The notes beneath the pieces were generated by a model that worked only from the letters and a program-made list of their open reading frames with translations, was not told the DNA's origin and did not search any database. DNA of 64,000 bases from Cyclaneusma minus. Lineage: Eukaryota; Ascomycota; Leotiomycetes; Marthamycetales; Marthamycetaceae. The translations under genes and the position numbers were made by a program. The stretch spans positions 1,860,001 to 1,924,000 of the forward strand of contig JAKZHN010000002.1 of NCBI GenBank assembly GCA_037179335.1. Direction: 5' to 3'. The stretch's first letter is position 1. Each line of letters opens with the position of its first letter. Below are positions 46,567 to 58,652 of this stretch, in pieces.

Positions 46567-49500
46567 GCTGGCTGATAAGGGCGGTGCTGGGCTACTTGAT
46601 GCAACGGTGCGATGTAACGAAATAGGAAGGCGCTCAACTGAAGTTAATGACGAGAACCGACCTTCCACAGATTGAAGCGAGAAAGAAGGAATATGAACAG
46701 GCTCGTGGTGTTCAGTGTTTTGTGTCGAAGACAGAATGAATGTGTGTGCTGGCTGAGTGATACTCTCGAGAGACGCAGGGCGCGATAGTCAGATATCATC
46801 CGAAGGGACGGTGCAGGAGGAAAGACAGGGCAATATATACAGGCCGGCTTGGCTGAAGGCGACTGTACGACACAGACAGCGGAGATGAAATCATTTAGCT
46901 GGGCCAGAGGAGCTGAGAGACACTTACCGGCATGGATTATGGGGCATCAGAGTGGGCTCACGTCGCCGAACAGAGCCATTCGCATACCTATTCCCATGTC
47001 GGGCCAGCTCACCCCCTCGATTCAGGGCGGGCGGTTGATCTCATGTGGCGAGGCCAGCGCGCCGAATTGCTCACCTCTGCTGATATGTTGCCGGGCGAGA
47101 GTCAAGCTGGGGCAGTGATTATGGCAGTGAAGGCGACTGAGTAGCAGCGTTGCATAACAATTGCATCGTGAGAACAAGTTCGTTGCTTTTTCGGAGTCTC
47201 AGTCGCATATCCACACGCCCCCCACCGGTCCGCTGTTTAACCTTCGTGTCAAATTATCTCCGCTCCCAAGTCCCAAGCAACGGCCAGCGCCACCACAGAC
47301 GCCGACCTGCCGCGAAGTATTTGTGTTTATGAAATAACGGTGGCCTGAGACTCAGACTTTATTTCTCACCATCTCCCCCCGGCTGACACTTCCTGACATT
47401 CAGCCTGAAGTCGCGGACCAGACAACCTTTCGTGTCACCCCCGTCGCCGCGGCCTAAAAGCTTAATATATGGAATTTCGTCTGCCCAGCACCTCATCCAG
47501 CTGGAACCCGGGACGCCATCGCATGATCTCACCGTCCGCGCTGAGCAACATCTTCCAGAAGCCAATCCACGCGGCCCCAAGAATTCTAGCCTGTCTCGGC
47601 CTCTGCCGTACGGCCACCGTCATTTCCCACCGCGCTGGGCGACGGTGTGGGGGACGAGGGAGATCACAACCGGGGCGATCTGTTCTCGCCTCAATGCCCG
47701 CCAGCCTTGCGCGAGCAGGCCAACGAATGGGATGTACTGTGCCTTGCAACCACATACAGATGGAACTCTGCTTATCCGGATCGTTACTGGATGTCCAGCT
47801 GTCGGATATGACAGCTCCAGCCTGCTTTTCAAAACGACCCCGCCCGACTTCATCGCGATCTAGTCCCCCCAATCTCGATCCTGTTATCAAGTTGCCAGCA
47901 TCAACCTCGAAACTGGCTGGACCCCATACCGAATATAGCGGGACGCGCACGCGGCGGGATATCTTTCTGCGGGTCAATTCTTGTATATGTTCCTCTTTTT
48001 AAGCTTCCCAGGACCCCTGAGGCTCACCAAGCAGTGACAAAGCCAAGTCCGTCCACACATAGACATACCGTCCCCGCTCCAAGGCTACAGGTACATGCCG
48101 ATGACAAAAACATTGAACCGACCTTTCGTCAAGGACGAAATGAGGACTCAGGACATCATGGAGGTTTCCAAATACCAGGCCGGTGGGTCGATAGCCGCTC
48201 CAATCCGGAACCCAAGTCTATTATTAGTCAAGGGATTCTTGAAGGGTCTTGTCCATTCGCATTACTATTGCTGGAATCCAGGGCCGACGTCGCCGTGCCG
48301 GAAGCTGAACAGTGTGGTGAGTCTCATTGGGGGTTGCTCGACTACATGTAAGTTTCTCTTACACACCACAGACACAGATCAGGACTCAAGAATCGACGAG
48401 ATCCAGTTCAACGTGCGTGCCCCACAGAGATCTACCATGCATATTCGGCGAACCTCACATCGGAACTCCATCTGGGCTACATTTTTGGAAACAATTCAAT
48501 ATGTATGTAATAATCCCAGATCTGGTGGAGCCCGCACTTCTCTCCGCGACTCGACCTCCTCGCTCTCGTTTGGCTCGGCTATCGTCGGATCTACCGGTTA
48601 TCATCAACCGACAACACCAGCAAAGGGGTTCTCGTGCACGATGGCTTTTAGGCCTTGCAAATGAAGAGAACTGTCAGGAGACTGGAGGAGCCCTTTTCTT
48701 GGGCTTTGCTACATGTAATCCACACCAGACCCAATCCACTCGACTATCCAAATGTGGATGTGCTCTCCGGCGATTAGACTTCACGTCCGTCACAACCTCA
48801 GACGCGACTCATCAAATTTCCCCATCTCGAACTCAGTATTGCGGGCTCTCGTTTCAACCTCTCCAAGATCAACTTGTCACGATGGTGCTGCCCGATGTCC
48901 GGTCATTTGTCGACACTGACAAACTCGCTTTCCCCAGTTATACTTATAATATCTTGGCATTGTTGTCGCTACTGGCAACTGCCTTGCTGTCTTACCACAA
49001 CCGAGTCAGTCCCTGAATCGAGGTCGTGGGCCTCTGCATCGGGAGGCGTCCCGCGGCAGAACCGTGCTGAATTCGGGAAGCTCCTCGGGTTTCCTTCTTT
49101 GTCGACATATTCACTGCCTCCAAGGCTGAATCGTTCTTATTTTATTGACTTTGAAGCCGCCTCGACGCAACAGTCCGCTGTACGAATCCGAAGTTGTGGA
49201 ATGGCCCTTGGGATGTTCCACCACCAAAGCTTTGCTGATATCATAAAGGATGAAGTTAGGTCTCTGTTTCATTTTGTGATTTGTCATTGATTGATCATCT
49301 CTCAAAATCGGCGTCAAGGGCGCGCGCTTGGTGAGGTTGCCTCCAACGTGGTCTCGAAGTCTAGGAGACATTTTCCCCTGAGATCCGTTGAGGCCATTCC
49401 CAAAGTTCTATCAAGTCGACATCGGAGTCTGTTCGCTTTACTATCCGCTGCCGAGGCTACAAGCAATTGGCACTGCTTCCAGGAGCCACGAGTAATCCTC

Positions 49501-50021
49501 AGTTTCAAATATGCTCTCGTGCTACCATCTTGCCACCGACTTGTCAAGGCGATCCCGATCCATCTCCATCCGGCATGGCGGTGTCGGAATACGACGTCGT
49601 CAAAGTTTGCGGCTCCCCGAAGGCTGAGGCCCTGCGCAGGGCATTCCATATATAGCGAATAGTGAGCTATATCAAGCTTCATATTGCTGCTGCTACTATC
49701 TCTTACACTGTCGTCTCCTACCTGCCTTATTACTTTCTCCATGCTGACGAACCATAAAACAAAGTTTTCCTTTCGGAATTCCAATGTTCAGACAACCAAA
49801 CCAAACTCACACTAAGACCGCAACTCCGAGCTGATCCCTAAGAACCGTGGTCCCTGAAACACGAAACGAAAAACAAGCTTTTCCAGAACACTGGGTCACC
49901 CGCCTCCGTGCCGTCTGACCTTGTCGAACCGTCTCAAACGCTTCCAACCTCGGTCAACACGAATCCCCAACACGAGCTCCCAATACTCCCAATACGAGCT
50001 TTCTGTACTCTTACAACTTCC
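46567..50021. other. 3.4 kb gene-poor stretch
   Basis: Frames of 130-230 codons occur here in all three forward frames and on the minus strand (for example 47,469-48,002 and 48,327-49,016), overlapping each other. None has a recognised domain. A plausible intron (48,316-48,371, gtgagt to ccacag) is seen, but joining it gives nothing familiar. It may hold a gene I cannot resolve, a long non-coding RNA, or the large upstream and downstream regions of neighbours. Confidence 0.4.
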
Positions 50022-51344
50022 CTACTGGAACATTAAGCCCTCGAAATCCAAAGCCGTCCTAGGATCACCTCCAGCCGCCCGGATAGCTCTAAAAGCCGCC
50101 TGGCTCAGTTTCCTCGACTTCTCGCGCGCCTCTTTCTCGCGCCTCGCCTTGGTCTTCGACGACCCACTTGGCGCCACGCCGGTCAGGATCTTCCTGCTGT
50201 CGTGGGGAGTGAAGTTTACAAAGTCGATGGCGCCTGCGCCGCTGCTCGGCGTCTTCGGAGTCCGAGGTGACATTTCTGACATCTTGCGGCTGTATGTGCG
50301 GCGCTTTTGTAGCTGGAATTGACTGGATGATGGGGTTTTGGGGGATGGGCTGCCGGAGCTGGTGGTTGAGGGGGGCTGGTGATTGTAGTTGTGGTTATCC
50401 CCACGGCGGACTTTGTGGTGGTTGATGGAATTGGAGCCGTCAGTGCGGGAGCGGGTGTGGTGACGGCTGGGGCTGCGGAGGCGGTGGTATGATGCGGAGG
50501 AGTATTTGGGCATTGGCGGGGGACTTGGCGGTGGGATGATGCAGGACTGAGGAATTGGGTTCATGGTGGTGGGCATCTGGATGCCGAGACCAGTTGGGAT
50601 CCTGGCGGGTTGGCTCAAGGTAGGATCGTTTTTCGTTATCAGTTTTGGACTCGCTTCCCTGTGAGGCAGAGGCATCGGGGGTGGTGCCTCAGACTTTGCG
50701 TGCAAGTGCATAGCGACACTAGTCGTGGCGCATCTTGCGTGGCGGTGGAAGCTGGTTGGATGAGGTTGGATGAGCGGAGCGGACGAAGCATCGTTCCACC
50801 ACACAGGCACACCCTCTGCGGCAGGAAAAAGGCTTGTTGATCGCTGGGCCGGCCTCGTCTTGGCTACACCCAGCTCAGGAGTGGTCAGCCAGCTCGGCAT
50901 GCCCTGGTTGTGCAACGTCGACTCTGGCATCAAAGCCGAATCGACAATGCCATCATTATTGTTGGCATTGGGACTCCAAGAAATGCAGTCGTCCAAAGTG
51001 GGACTTTGGGCCGGCTTGCTGAGATCCACATGCACATGCTGCGAGCTTGGGTAGTCCCAAGTAAAAGGGTCGTCGTTGAAGATATCATCCACATTCGCCG
51101 TCTTTGCGCTAGGCTTCGAGGTCGTGAATTCCTGACTGCTGTTGCTGCTGTGGCTGCTTTCGCTGCTAGTGTTGTCGGACCAAGCCGAAACTTCGGAACT
51201 CAGAGGCGGCGACATTGGCTGGGATGGCGCAGGTGCGGAGGAGGCGGCAGGAACAATTGAGTCGAAATCGCAGTCGGATTTGGAAATGTCGAGCACGAAT
51301 TGCTCCCAATCGTCATTCAGCGGGTAAGAACTGGAGTTTTGCAT
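50022..51344 (-). CDS. wetA: WetA-type developmental regulatory protein
   Basis: A single exon of 440 aa. Most of the chain is Ser/Pro/Asn/His-rich and looks disordered. The last ~70 residues hold the conserved WetA block: AIDFVNFTPHDSRKILTGVA, PSGSSKTKARREKEA and RKLSQAAFRAIRAAGGD. In Aspergillus WetA acts last in the BrlA-AbaA-WetA cascade and is needed for conidial wall maturation; the Fusarium orthologue is REN1. The conserved end carries basic, possibly DNA-binding, residues. The ATG at 51,344 is the first after in-frame non-ATG codons and begins MQNSSSYPLNDDWEQF. About 900 bp upstream without a gene probably carry its promoter. Confidence 0.88.
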   Translation of the reverse strand: MQNSSSYPLNDDWEQFVLDISKSDCDFDSIVPAASSAPAPSQPMSPPLSSEVSAWSDNTSSESSHSSNSSQEFTTSKPSAKTANVDDIFNDDPFTWDYPSSQHVHVDLSKPAQSPTLDDCISWSPNANNNDGIVDSALMPESTLHNQGMPSWLTTPELGVAKTRPAQRSTSLFPAAEGVPVWWNDASSAPLIQPHPTSFHRHARCATTSVAMHLHAKSEAPPPMPLPHREASPKLITKNDPTLSQPARIPTGLGIQMPTTMNPIPQSCIIPPPSPPPMPKYSSASYHRLRSPSRHHTRSRTDGSNSINHHKVRRGDNHNYNHQPPSTTSSGSPSPKTPSSSQFQLQKRRTYSRKMSEMSPRTPKTPSSGAGAIDFVNFTPHDSRKILTGVAPSGSSKTKARREKEAREKSRKLSQAAFRAIRAAGGDPRTALDFEGLMFQ

Positions 51345-54184
51345 GGCAGCGGACAAAGAAGCGAAGGCGGAAGGGGAGGTTGGGCGATTCGGGGGTGATC
51401 TGATGGGGGGGTCTCCTGCGCCTTCTTATCGAGCTGGGGGGTAGCTCTCTTCGTTTCTTTGTCCTTTCCACCAGGCCCGAGTAATTTTTTGCCGCTCGAT
51501 TGTCTTATGGGACGCGAGGGAAGTTGTGCGGATCTTGTGAGGTAGGTTCTTTGTTCCACTAGTCTGCCAAACAAAGCGAGAAGCAAGTGTTCTTTGTGGG
51601 GCCTGAACGAGTACATGTTTATTATATACGTGAGGATGCACAGGCGCACTGGTGTTGGAAGAGTAACCGGGTGGCAGGTTTAGGAATGCTGGGTGGACTG
51701 AATAGTATCAGTCGAGGCCCGATTGAGCGAGGAATTTGCAGCGCTGGGCGGATTATGGGCTCACGTGAAGCTGCTTTGGGGAAAGCTCAATCGCACTGCT
51801 TGGGCAAAGGTCCAGTTGCACGTGTGGAGGACGTCTTCACGTGGCAGACGACGATTGCGTCGGATGGGAGACTGTCGACATGGTGTCTGGAATGCCGTGA
51901 TAGCCATATCACCAGAAATCGCCAGGATCGAGGGCCATCACGTGATGCTCACAATCGACATAGCGTAGGGGGAAAAGGGTCTGAACAGGATTCGGCGGTC
52001 GTTTCGCTTAGAATCGTAGCCAGACTTCTTTCCTCCTACTGTAATCCACACGGTAGGGAAAGGTTTTCGCAGTGTTCTTTGACGGATGTCGATCTCTTTG
52101 TCGTCTTCATTATCATCCACGGGACAATAGTTCCTTTGAGTAAGTCGCTTGTCGATCCTCTGGTTGTCGAAATCGCATTTCACGTCGACATCGATGATTG
52201 TTGCAGAGCAGTTCAGCTATCATGATCTTGAACAACAGCAGGAGGAGCAGCACAGTTCAATGCCACCTAGCTTCAACCACTTCCATTCTCCTCCCCCGCA
52301 GAATATGCAGCTCCAAGATGCTGTGCGAGGCGGGTAGGTATGCCCATTCATTGTACCTGCAGCAGCGTTGTAAGGGGGCTTGTATGAAGACCTGCATCGT
52401 GGGTAGTACCCGCCTCTCTGATCAGCTCGCATCATCCAATTGAGGGCATCCAGACCAGCCATGCACCAATAAGACACATATTCAGCGTTTCCGCAGCGCC
52501 GTTTGCGGAATGGAGGGGGGCTGGGTGGAAGAATGCTAAGTGGTGCTCGGGGTGCTGTGGAATGCGCACTGCGTCAAATCCCCAGGAACTCGTGTAACCC
52601 CCACCACCCCGCGGGAGGGGAGGGATGAAAGTGAATAAAGAACGTTGAGATGGTGAAAGAAACCAGCCATCGCTGTGAATGAAGTCTTTATCCCATTGTT
52701 GAAGTGGTGACGTTGGGGGAGTTTGGAGGGGGCTGGTAGATCGAGTCCAACAGGTGAGCTCATTGGTGGAGAGGAGGTGGACTCGGATGACTCGGGCATC
52801 TGGATCGATGGTCGGGAGGGAGTTCGGCATCTTTCGAGATAGTGCGCTTGGTGAGTGTTGTTGCGATTCATTGATGGGTCTTGTTGAAGGGATTGAAGCG
52901 GAGCTCCTGCTGTTCAAGGGCCGGCCAGACCAACATCGTCGGGTTTTGGTTCTACAAATAGTCTGACTTCCGTCTTTGAGGCTGCAGGGCTTTAGAATTA
53001 AAATCACGATAAATTATTCAGCATCAAATAATAAAATATGGGTGCTGGCGGTCAAAGTATTCTCATAGTCTGCGGAGTGCGGACGGGATATTTTTCTGCG
53101 GAAAGTCAAAGCGGCACCTTGCTGGAAGGAGATTTGGGTGCCAGGGCATATATAAAACATAATTGCTCAATTATTTCCATCGAGCGAATCGAACCTAAGT
53201 GGTGCAATTAGTAGAATCAGTGGCTTTCGGGCCTGACGTTGGGCATCCTGCCCTTCGCTAAGTTTCTGCATTTGTTTTGGCAGGTATTGAGTTCGAGGCG
53301 CACTCCCTGCGTATGGTTTTTGGGCGATTTCTAGTAGTAATTGAGGGTCTGAAGACCACCTCTGACCACCTCTGCTACCCCTCAAAGTGTATCCTCCGCC
53401 ACCTCCGGGAGCCCGGGGGTGGAAGATGGGCACCAAGGAGAAGAAAAGGATCATTCAATGTTAGGCTAATCTGTGGACAGAGTGTGGAAGATAGGAAAAA
53501 TAAGCGAGCAGCTCAAAAGAGAAAATTGCGAAAAGAAAAAGGACCCCCCGATGTGGTGCTCCAACCCAACGGCGTGGAAGGCACCCCTTGAATCCATCCT
53601 CTGTATCCCAGCACTAAGATTACCTTTGCAGGACTTCTCACTTAGACCACACCAGGTCGACTTGTATTGAGAGTCAGGTACAGATTTGGATATGTGTGCT
53701 AGGGTGCGGATTCCGGAGATGCTCATCGGCGGGCGTCTCTGCCGCTGAATGTCCCGTTAGTCGTTATTTGTCTTCTCGACTGCCTTTAGGGTATCTTCAC
53801 CACCTGTAAACATCTATCCCCACATATTTCTCGATCACGAACAATCTCAGCTTCAAGCCCAAGGATGAACATAAGGGAAGAAGTGGTTCTGTCAGCAAGA
53901 AAGGCGCCAGACGATGTCATCACTTGACATGAAACGGCAAGTACGACCAATTCTCTCTGTCTCTCCCCAGTAAAAGAAGTCTCTTAGACATCAACAAGAT
54001 GTACTCGGCTTGACCTCACCGCAAAACCCTACAACTCACATCCCCCGCTCAACCAAGCCTCTCCTCCTCCCCCTTTCAAACCCTTCCTCTGTTCCACTCC
54101 CCTCGATCCCTGGCGCCAGGTCAAACATCCCCACCTCCGCCATCTCTCCTCACATACCGGTCTTCCCTCATCGCCATTCCAAAG
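51345..54184. other. intergenic stretch, one doubtful small frame
   Basis: Upstream regions of wetA and of the next gene. The only frame with an ATG that reads at all naturally is 52,432-52,830 on the minus strand (132 aa, MPNSLPTIDPDARVIRVHLL), with no recognised family. Poly-G/C stretches near 52,600 and 53,400 encode look-alike PRGGGGYT and PGGGGGYT peptides. Confidence 0.35.
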
Positions 54185-54816
54185 ATGCCTTCTTCTCCAT
54201 ACTCCGCTCCTCCGCAGACGCAACCAAGTCCCGCCTCCGCCTCCGCCTCCAAGTCCAAATCCAAACCCGAGAAAGCCCCCAAGACGAAACCCGCGCCCAA
54301 ACCCAAAAAGCCCAAGCGTTCCCGCAAAAGCCGCGACGACCCCACATCTGATTCGGCCGCCGGAGATGAAACACCCCGCCTATCAACCTTCGTCCTTCCC
54401 CTCGCAGCCGTTCTCAGCGTTTTTACAGCTCGCTTGTATGACATGGGTGTTACGGTGCCTGATATTGAGCAAGCGGTTGGGGAAAGCGCTTTGCTGGGCG
54501 GAAGGGTGGATAGAGGGGTGGCGAGACGGGCGGTGTGGTGGATGACTGCGCTGATGGGGTTGGGGGTTGTGGGGGTTATGGTGGGGGTGTGTCTGTTTTT
54601 TGGTGGTGAGTGCGGTGTGCTGTGACTGTGACTGTGACTGTGACTGTTGTTTTGCGGATGTGTGGGGGAGTGATGGAACGAGGGGTGGAGGAAAGGGGGT
54701 GGGAGGGGGAGGAAGAGATGAGTGCTAACTTGTGAATAGTTATGGCGTCGAGAGGTGACGGCGGGCAGAACGACGATCCGACAGGATTGAACTTGCGAGC
54801 GTTTCTCATTGTCTGA
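54185..54816 (+). CDS. small two-TM membrane protein with basic N-terminus, function unknown
   Basis: Exon 1 is 54,185-54,605 and exon 2 is 54,740-54,816, giving 165 aa. The 134-nt intron starts gtgagt, has a perfect gctaac branch site 8-17 bases before its end, and ends atag, so the splice is well supported. Residues 1-62 are Ser/Pro/Lys-rich (KPKKPKRSRKSR). Two hydrophobic segments follow: LSTFVLPLAAVLSVFTARLY and AVWWMTALMGLGVVGVMVGV. Between them lies a short loop, DMGVTVPDIEQAVGESALLG. The tail ends GLNLRAFLIV. No family is recognised. The basic tail before TM1 predicts a cytosolic or nuclear-side N-terminus. Confidence 0.7.
54616..54647 (+). repeat. microsatellite in an intron, (TGACTG)n
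   Basis: About four to five perfect tandem copies of a 6-bp unit inside the intron of the two-TM protein gene, starting ten bases after the donor site. Confidence 0.85.
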
Positions 54817-55907
54817 AAGATGTTCTTTTCGTGCTTGGATCGATACCTTGAGCTTGGTGCTTCGACATCTCCCCTTGGATGTCATGTCGTTGCTGCAAAA
54901 TCGAAAGTGCAGAACGGCCATCTTGAGAGGCCTTCGACTTTTGGCCATGCCTTGATGAACTGGACTGGAACACTGTTGTTGGAGACTCGGGTTGGGGCGG
55001 TGTATGCATTTGCTATCAGACTGTAAGACAGACACTCGTCATCTACCTCACACCACTCACTCCTGATCGCTCAGCTCGTCTTACAACAATCAAGGCTAAC
55101 ATGCCACTTCTGCGGATCCTAGCGAGAAGACGATTGTAGATGCTCTAGCATTGATTTCGACACACGCCATCTGTTTCTATTGGAAATTCGTCAAGTCTGT
55201 CCCTTAGGGCCTGACCTTGGGGGGCCTAGAGTTGATGACTTGGATGGCGAAGCTGCATCACGTACTGTGTACTCAACTACCTATCTATGTGTTTTGGCGG
55301 GGCTTGGGTTTCGGGACATTTGTATGGACATGGAGCGGTTACGAAACGTTACGAGTAATGAGGGATCAGTAGCAGACAAGGTCTCCTGAATGTTTTACGT
55401 CTTCATGGTTTCTTAGGATTAGGCGAAGAAGGTGTTGAGACTATCAGATTTTCATAACGATTCTTTACTTCGGCTGGCGAGGTTGCATAGTTGGTTATAA
55501 ACTATCATAATACCATCCAGTTCTGTCACAGTCCGACAGTCGTCGTCATACGATCACATCTCCATGTTAGAACACAATGCACAAAAAGTTTGGCTGTGAT
55601 AGGTGTATATTTGATTATCAAGCCCATCCCAAAATCCTGCACATAACCCCATTCCACCGCGTCCGACATCCTGGGATATATGGCAAAAAGAACAGTGTCG
55701 ATCCGACAATGCCTAGTGTTGTGTGTATAATATGTATGTCGTATCGTAGAAGTGAAGATCGCTATGCATAGCCGCCGAAATTAAAAATGTAGTTGTTTTT
55801 TAGCTGATCAAAACATGCTAGTCGCTTGTCGTATATCGTGCCGTATTTACAGAGTGTCCATTGTCAGGCCGTCGAAGGTGCTTGTCGAGGATGTCAGGAT
55901 GATGCGC
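54817..55907. other. intergenic stretch, no gene seen
   Basis: No frame with support on either strand. A 304-codon minus-strand frame reaching in from 54,121 is the antisense of the two-TM gene. Confidence 0.5.
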
Positions 55908-56066
55908 TTAAAGCTCACGCTGAACAGTGCAAGTCTGGGGACCAACACCGTAGCGGGAGCTAGACACAACGTGCTTCTGGACAGTGCAGGTCTGAGGACC
56001 AACACCGTAGCGGGAGCTGGAGACGATGTGCGTCTGGTCGACCATGGTGCAGGCGAGGGGAGACAT
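55908..56066 (-). CDS. 52-aa protein made of two 19-residue repeats
   Basis: A complete small frame from ATG (56,064-56,066) to TAA (55,908-55,910). After a 10-residue lead (MSPLACTMVD) come two near-identical 19-residue units. The first is QTHIVSSSRYGVGPQTCTVQ without its first Q; the second begins KHVV and is otherwise the same. The end is REL. The two DNA units (57 bp each) differ mainly at third codon positions (cct/ccc, acc/act, gtc/gtt), as under protein-level selection. A TATA box (rc of tatttata, 56,193-56,200) lies 127 bp upstream, and the leader is the CA/CT-rich kind of strongly expressed fungal genes, with tcaaac just before ATG. One Cys per unit; no signal peptide or Kex2 site. 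Function unknown. Confidence 0.7.
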   Translation of the reverse strand: MSPLACTMVDQTHIVSSSRYGVGPQTCTVQKHVVSSSRYGVGPQTCTVQREL

Positions 56067-56192
56067 GTTTGATGGTTTTGGGGGCGGGGGGGGGTTGGTT
56101 AAAAGTGAGTGTGTGAAGGTTGTTTAAAGAATGTGGTGAAGTTGAGTGATCGATGAGGAAGAAAAAGTGAATATTGGGGGAGAGGGAGGGAT

Positions 56193-56200
56193 TATTTATA
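56193..56200 (-). promoter_or_regulatory. TATA box of the 52-aa repeat-peptide gene
   Basis: Minus strand reads agtataaataatcc. It is 127 bp before the ATG, with a pyrimidine-rich leader between. Confidence 0.6.
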
Positions 56201-56620
56201 CTTGGTGGGGAAGGTAGGGAAGTGGAGGGTGAGCTGTGAACATTTCCATTTTCTTGGTTGTGGGTGTTGTTCGTTGTGGTGCTTCTTTGAGCTGCACTAC
56301 AATATCAAGAGGCTCGTAAACAATACTAAGTCTCCAGGCGAGCTGGCTCGCTCAACACAACCCCAACACAACTCCTACCCATCAAAGAACGCCGAGAACC
56401 TATGAATTCCTTCAATCCTTTTGCTTGAACGCCGCATCTGTTCAGGCCCCTTAACACAGGAAAGAAATCAAGGAACGGCTTGTCCCGAGTGCCCTCACAT
56501 GACCGGTCTAGAGCATGCCAATCCATTCCAGCCTGGTACTCCCTTGTCTCCCAGTACCAAAACGCCCACGATGCAGGAGAACAAGAAAGAAATAGACGGA
56601 GTGGAGAAGAAACAGCACTC
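56201..56620. other. intergenic stretch
   Basis: Upstream region of the repeat-peptide gene and 3' region of the F-box/LRR gene. No gene seen. Confidence 0.5.
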
Positions 56621-58652
56621 TCATTTGTCGCCCTCCTGCTGAATCGCGGGCAATCTCGTGACTTCTTTCGGCCTCACACTCCGATATTCCTTCAACGCCG
56701 CGAGACCATTCTTATCCGGCACCCTTGGCATCGGCGGATTCGACAGCGCAAACCTGACCTCAATCCCCTTCTTACGCATGTAATCCACCGCATCCCTGCC
56801 CAGCTCCTCACACTGACGCACATTCACGTACGTCAAGCTCGGCATCGTCTCCACACACTTCTTGATCCCATATCCCGTAATCTTCGTTGCCTCCAAATTC
56901 AGTATCTCGACGTTGGGGAAATTGCCGACAATGACTTTGAGAAGAATCTCTTCGCTGCAGTCGAAGCGTGCGACGGAGAGCGAGGTGACGGATGGGAAGG
57001 GCTCGAATGTGGGGAGCGGCGGGGCGTGGGGGGTGGTGAGGGATGGGTAGTAGATATCGCCGAAAGATAGGGTCTTGAGGTTGCCGGCTATGCGGGATGC
57101 ATCGGTGGTGGTCTTCACCCAGCCGGGACCGGAGTCATTGGTGCGGCTGCATTTGAGGACTTCGAGGAGAGGGAGGGGCGGCAGGGTGTTCGGGATGTGC
57201 GCGAATGTGTGAGGGTTGGGTCTTTGGAAGAGAAGGACGTCAAGATACTTGAGATGAGTGGGTACTCTGAGCGGATTGTAGATGAGTGATTTTCCGACGT
57301 CCAGATACTCTAGATCCGGCCATTGGGCGAAGTCGAGGTAGTCTTGACCGACGTCACAAAGTACCCAAGATCTGAGAGTAAGTGCTCTCAACTTGGGCAT
57401 CTGGGCATGGAATTGTCCCTGAGAGTCGGTAAGCATATACCTCGGGGCTGTATGTGGTATGTGAGGGAGTAAGAGGGGCTTGAAATATTTGTGGAATACT
57501 AACAAAGTCCCTGAGCATGGCGGTACGAGCATCCGGCCCGGAATGCCAGATCACCGCCAAGTCTGTCAAGTTTGGCATCTGAGGGAAGTCTCTGATTAGA
57601 CCGAGATGCGGCGGGACTACGACGGTCCCGAATTCAGCAACCGCCAGAGTGGGAATGTGTTTCAAGCAGAGCATAATTGACGTCCAAGAGATCTGGTTGG
57701 TGATGGTAAGTTGCCGGAGCTGAGACGGGACCGGCAAGCATTGGATCATTTCAGGACCAACGACTTCGCCAATCACCTCGAGACATCCAATACTTCTGTT
57801 GTAGTGGAATATCTTTTCGAGCAGTCGCCGATCGACTCGTTCAGGATAGCGGATCTTGGCGCTTCGCACAAGGCCCCCGGCTCGTTTTCCATGGGCCTTG
57901 ATAGCTTTGTCTGTCAACATGCGTCGGGACTGAGAGGTATCAAAGTGATACCAGATTTCCGGAACTGACTCCAGAAAGCTCTTCCACGCTTTTGTCACAG
58001 TCAAGCAACGTCTAGGGAGCCGCAGCGGTCAGTAACCTGTAAATAACCGATGCCAGATGGAAGACTTACAAGTGATCTGCGGTGGAAAGGTAGGTGACCA
58101 CCACAATGGCAAGTTCCCGCGGCAGCTGGCGGAGAGGATCGAAGTCCTTCTTTGACGGCATCTTGGCCTTGAGCAGGTTGTACATGCCTTGGAGAGAAGG
58201 TCTCTTAGCATCCCCAATCTTGACTTTCTGGAGCCCTCGTTCATAAATCTGCAACGCAATATCCTCCTTCTTCAGGGCCTTCAACACCTCTCCACATCTC
58301 AGATATCCCTACAATTCTGTCAGAACCATGTACCATCTAGCATCGAGACATAAATGTACCCTTGTATGCTGAGGATCAGCATCAATCATAGCCCTCGCAT
58401 CTCGCAACGCCTTCTTCAAATCACCCATCTTCTGGTAGGTAGCAGCGCGGCGATCCAGAGCTGCCATGAGCATTTGTCCTCCGCTGTTTTGGATAGCCTA
58501 TGCATAAGGGATCAGTCATTCGTCATCTAAAGCCCAACAATAATACATAGATCGTAGAATCATACCAGAGAAAAAGCTTCCAATGCGCCTTGGTAGTCTT
58601 TGCTGCGATATGAAGCCTCGCCCCGCTCCATGGGAGTCGGGAGTGGAGGCAT
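56621..58652 (-). CDS. TPR / F-box / LRR protein, Dia2-Pof3-like architecture
   Basis: Five exons keep one frame: 58,566-58,652, 58,360-58,497, 58,070-58,308, 57,527-58,011 and 56,621-57,447, giving 591 aa. The fourth intron (57,448-57,526) is the least certain. Residues 1-120 are TPR-like (MERGEASYRSKDYQGALEAF, then AATYQKMGDLKKALRDARAM, then GYLRCGEVLKAL). Residues 132-176 are an F-box (LRQLPRELAIVVVTYLSTAD). Leucine-rich repeats fill the rest, ending IEVRFALSNPP. TPR plus F-box plus LRR is the layout of budding-yeast Dia2 and fission-yeast Pof3, SCF subunits acting at replication forks, and the length fits. Fungi also have other proteins of this layout, so orthology is not proven. Confidence 0.8.

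Noticed and set aside
47462..48002. 171- and 177-codon frames on opposite strands
   Set aside because: They overlap almost completely, have no domain, and one lacks an ATG.
51587..52225. 212-codon plus-strand frame upstream of wetA
   Set aside because: No ATG in good position and no recognisable sequence; probably wetA promoter or leader.
53160..53250. Possible minus-strand tRNA (ggttcgattc)
   Set aside because: T-stem and acceptor stem do not pair.
54121..55035. 304-codon minus-strand frame
   Set aside because: Antisense of the two-TM gene, which has a well-supported intron and ATG.
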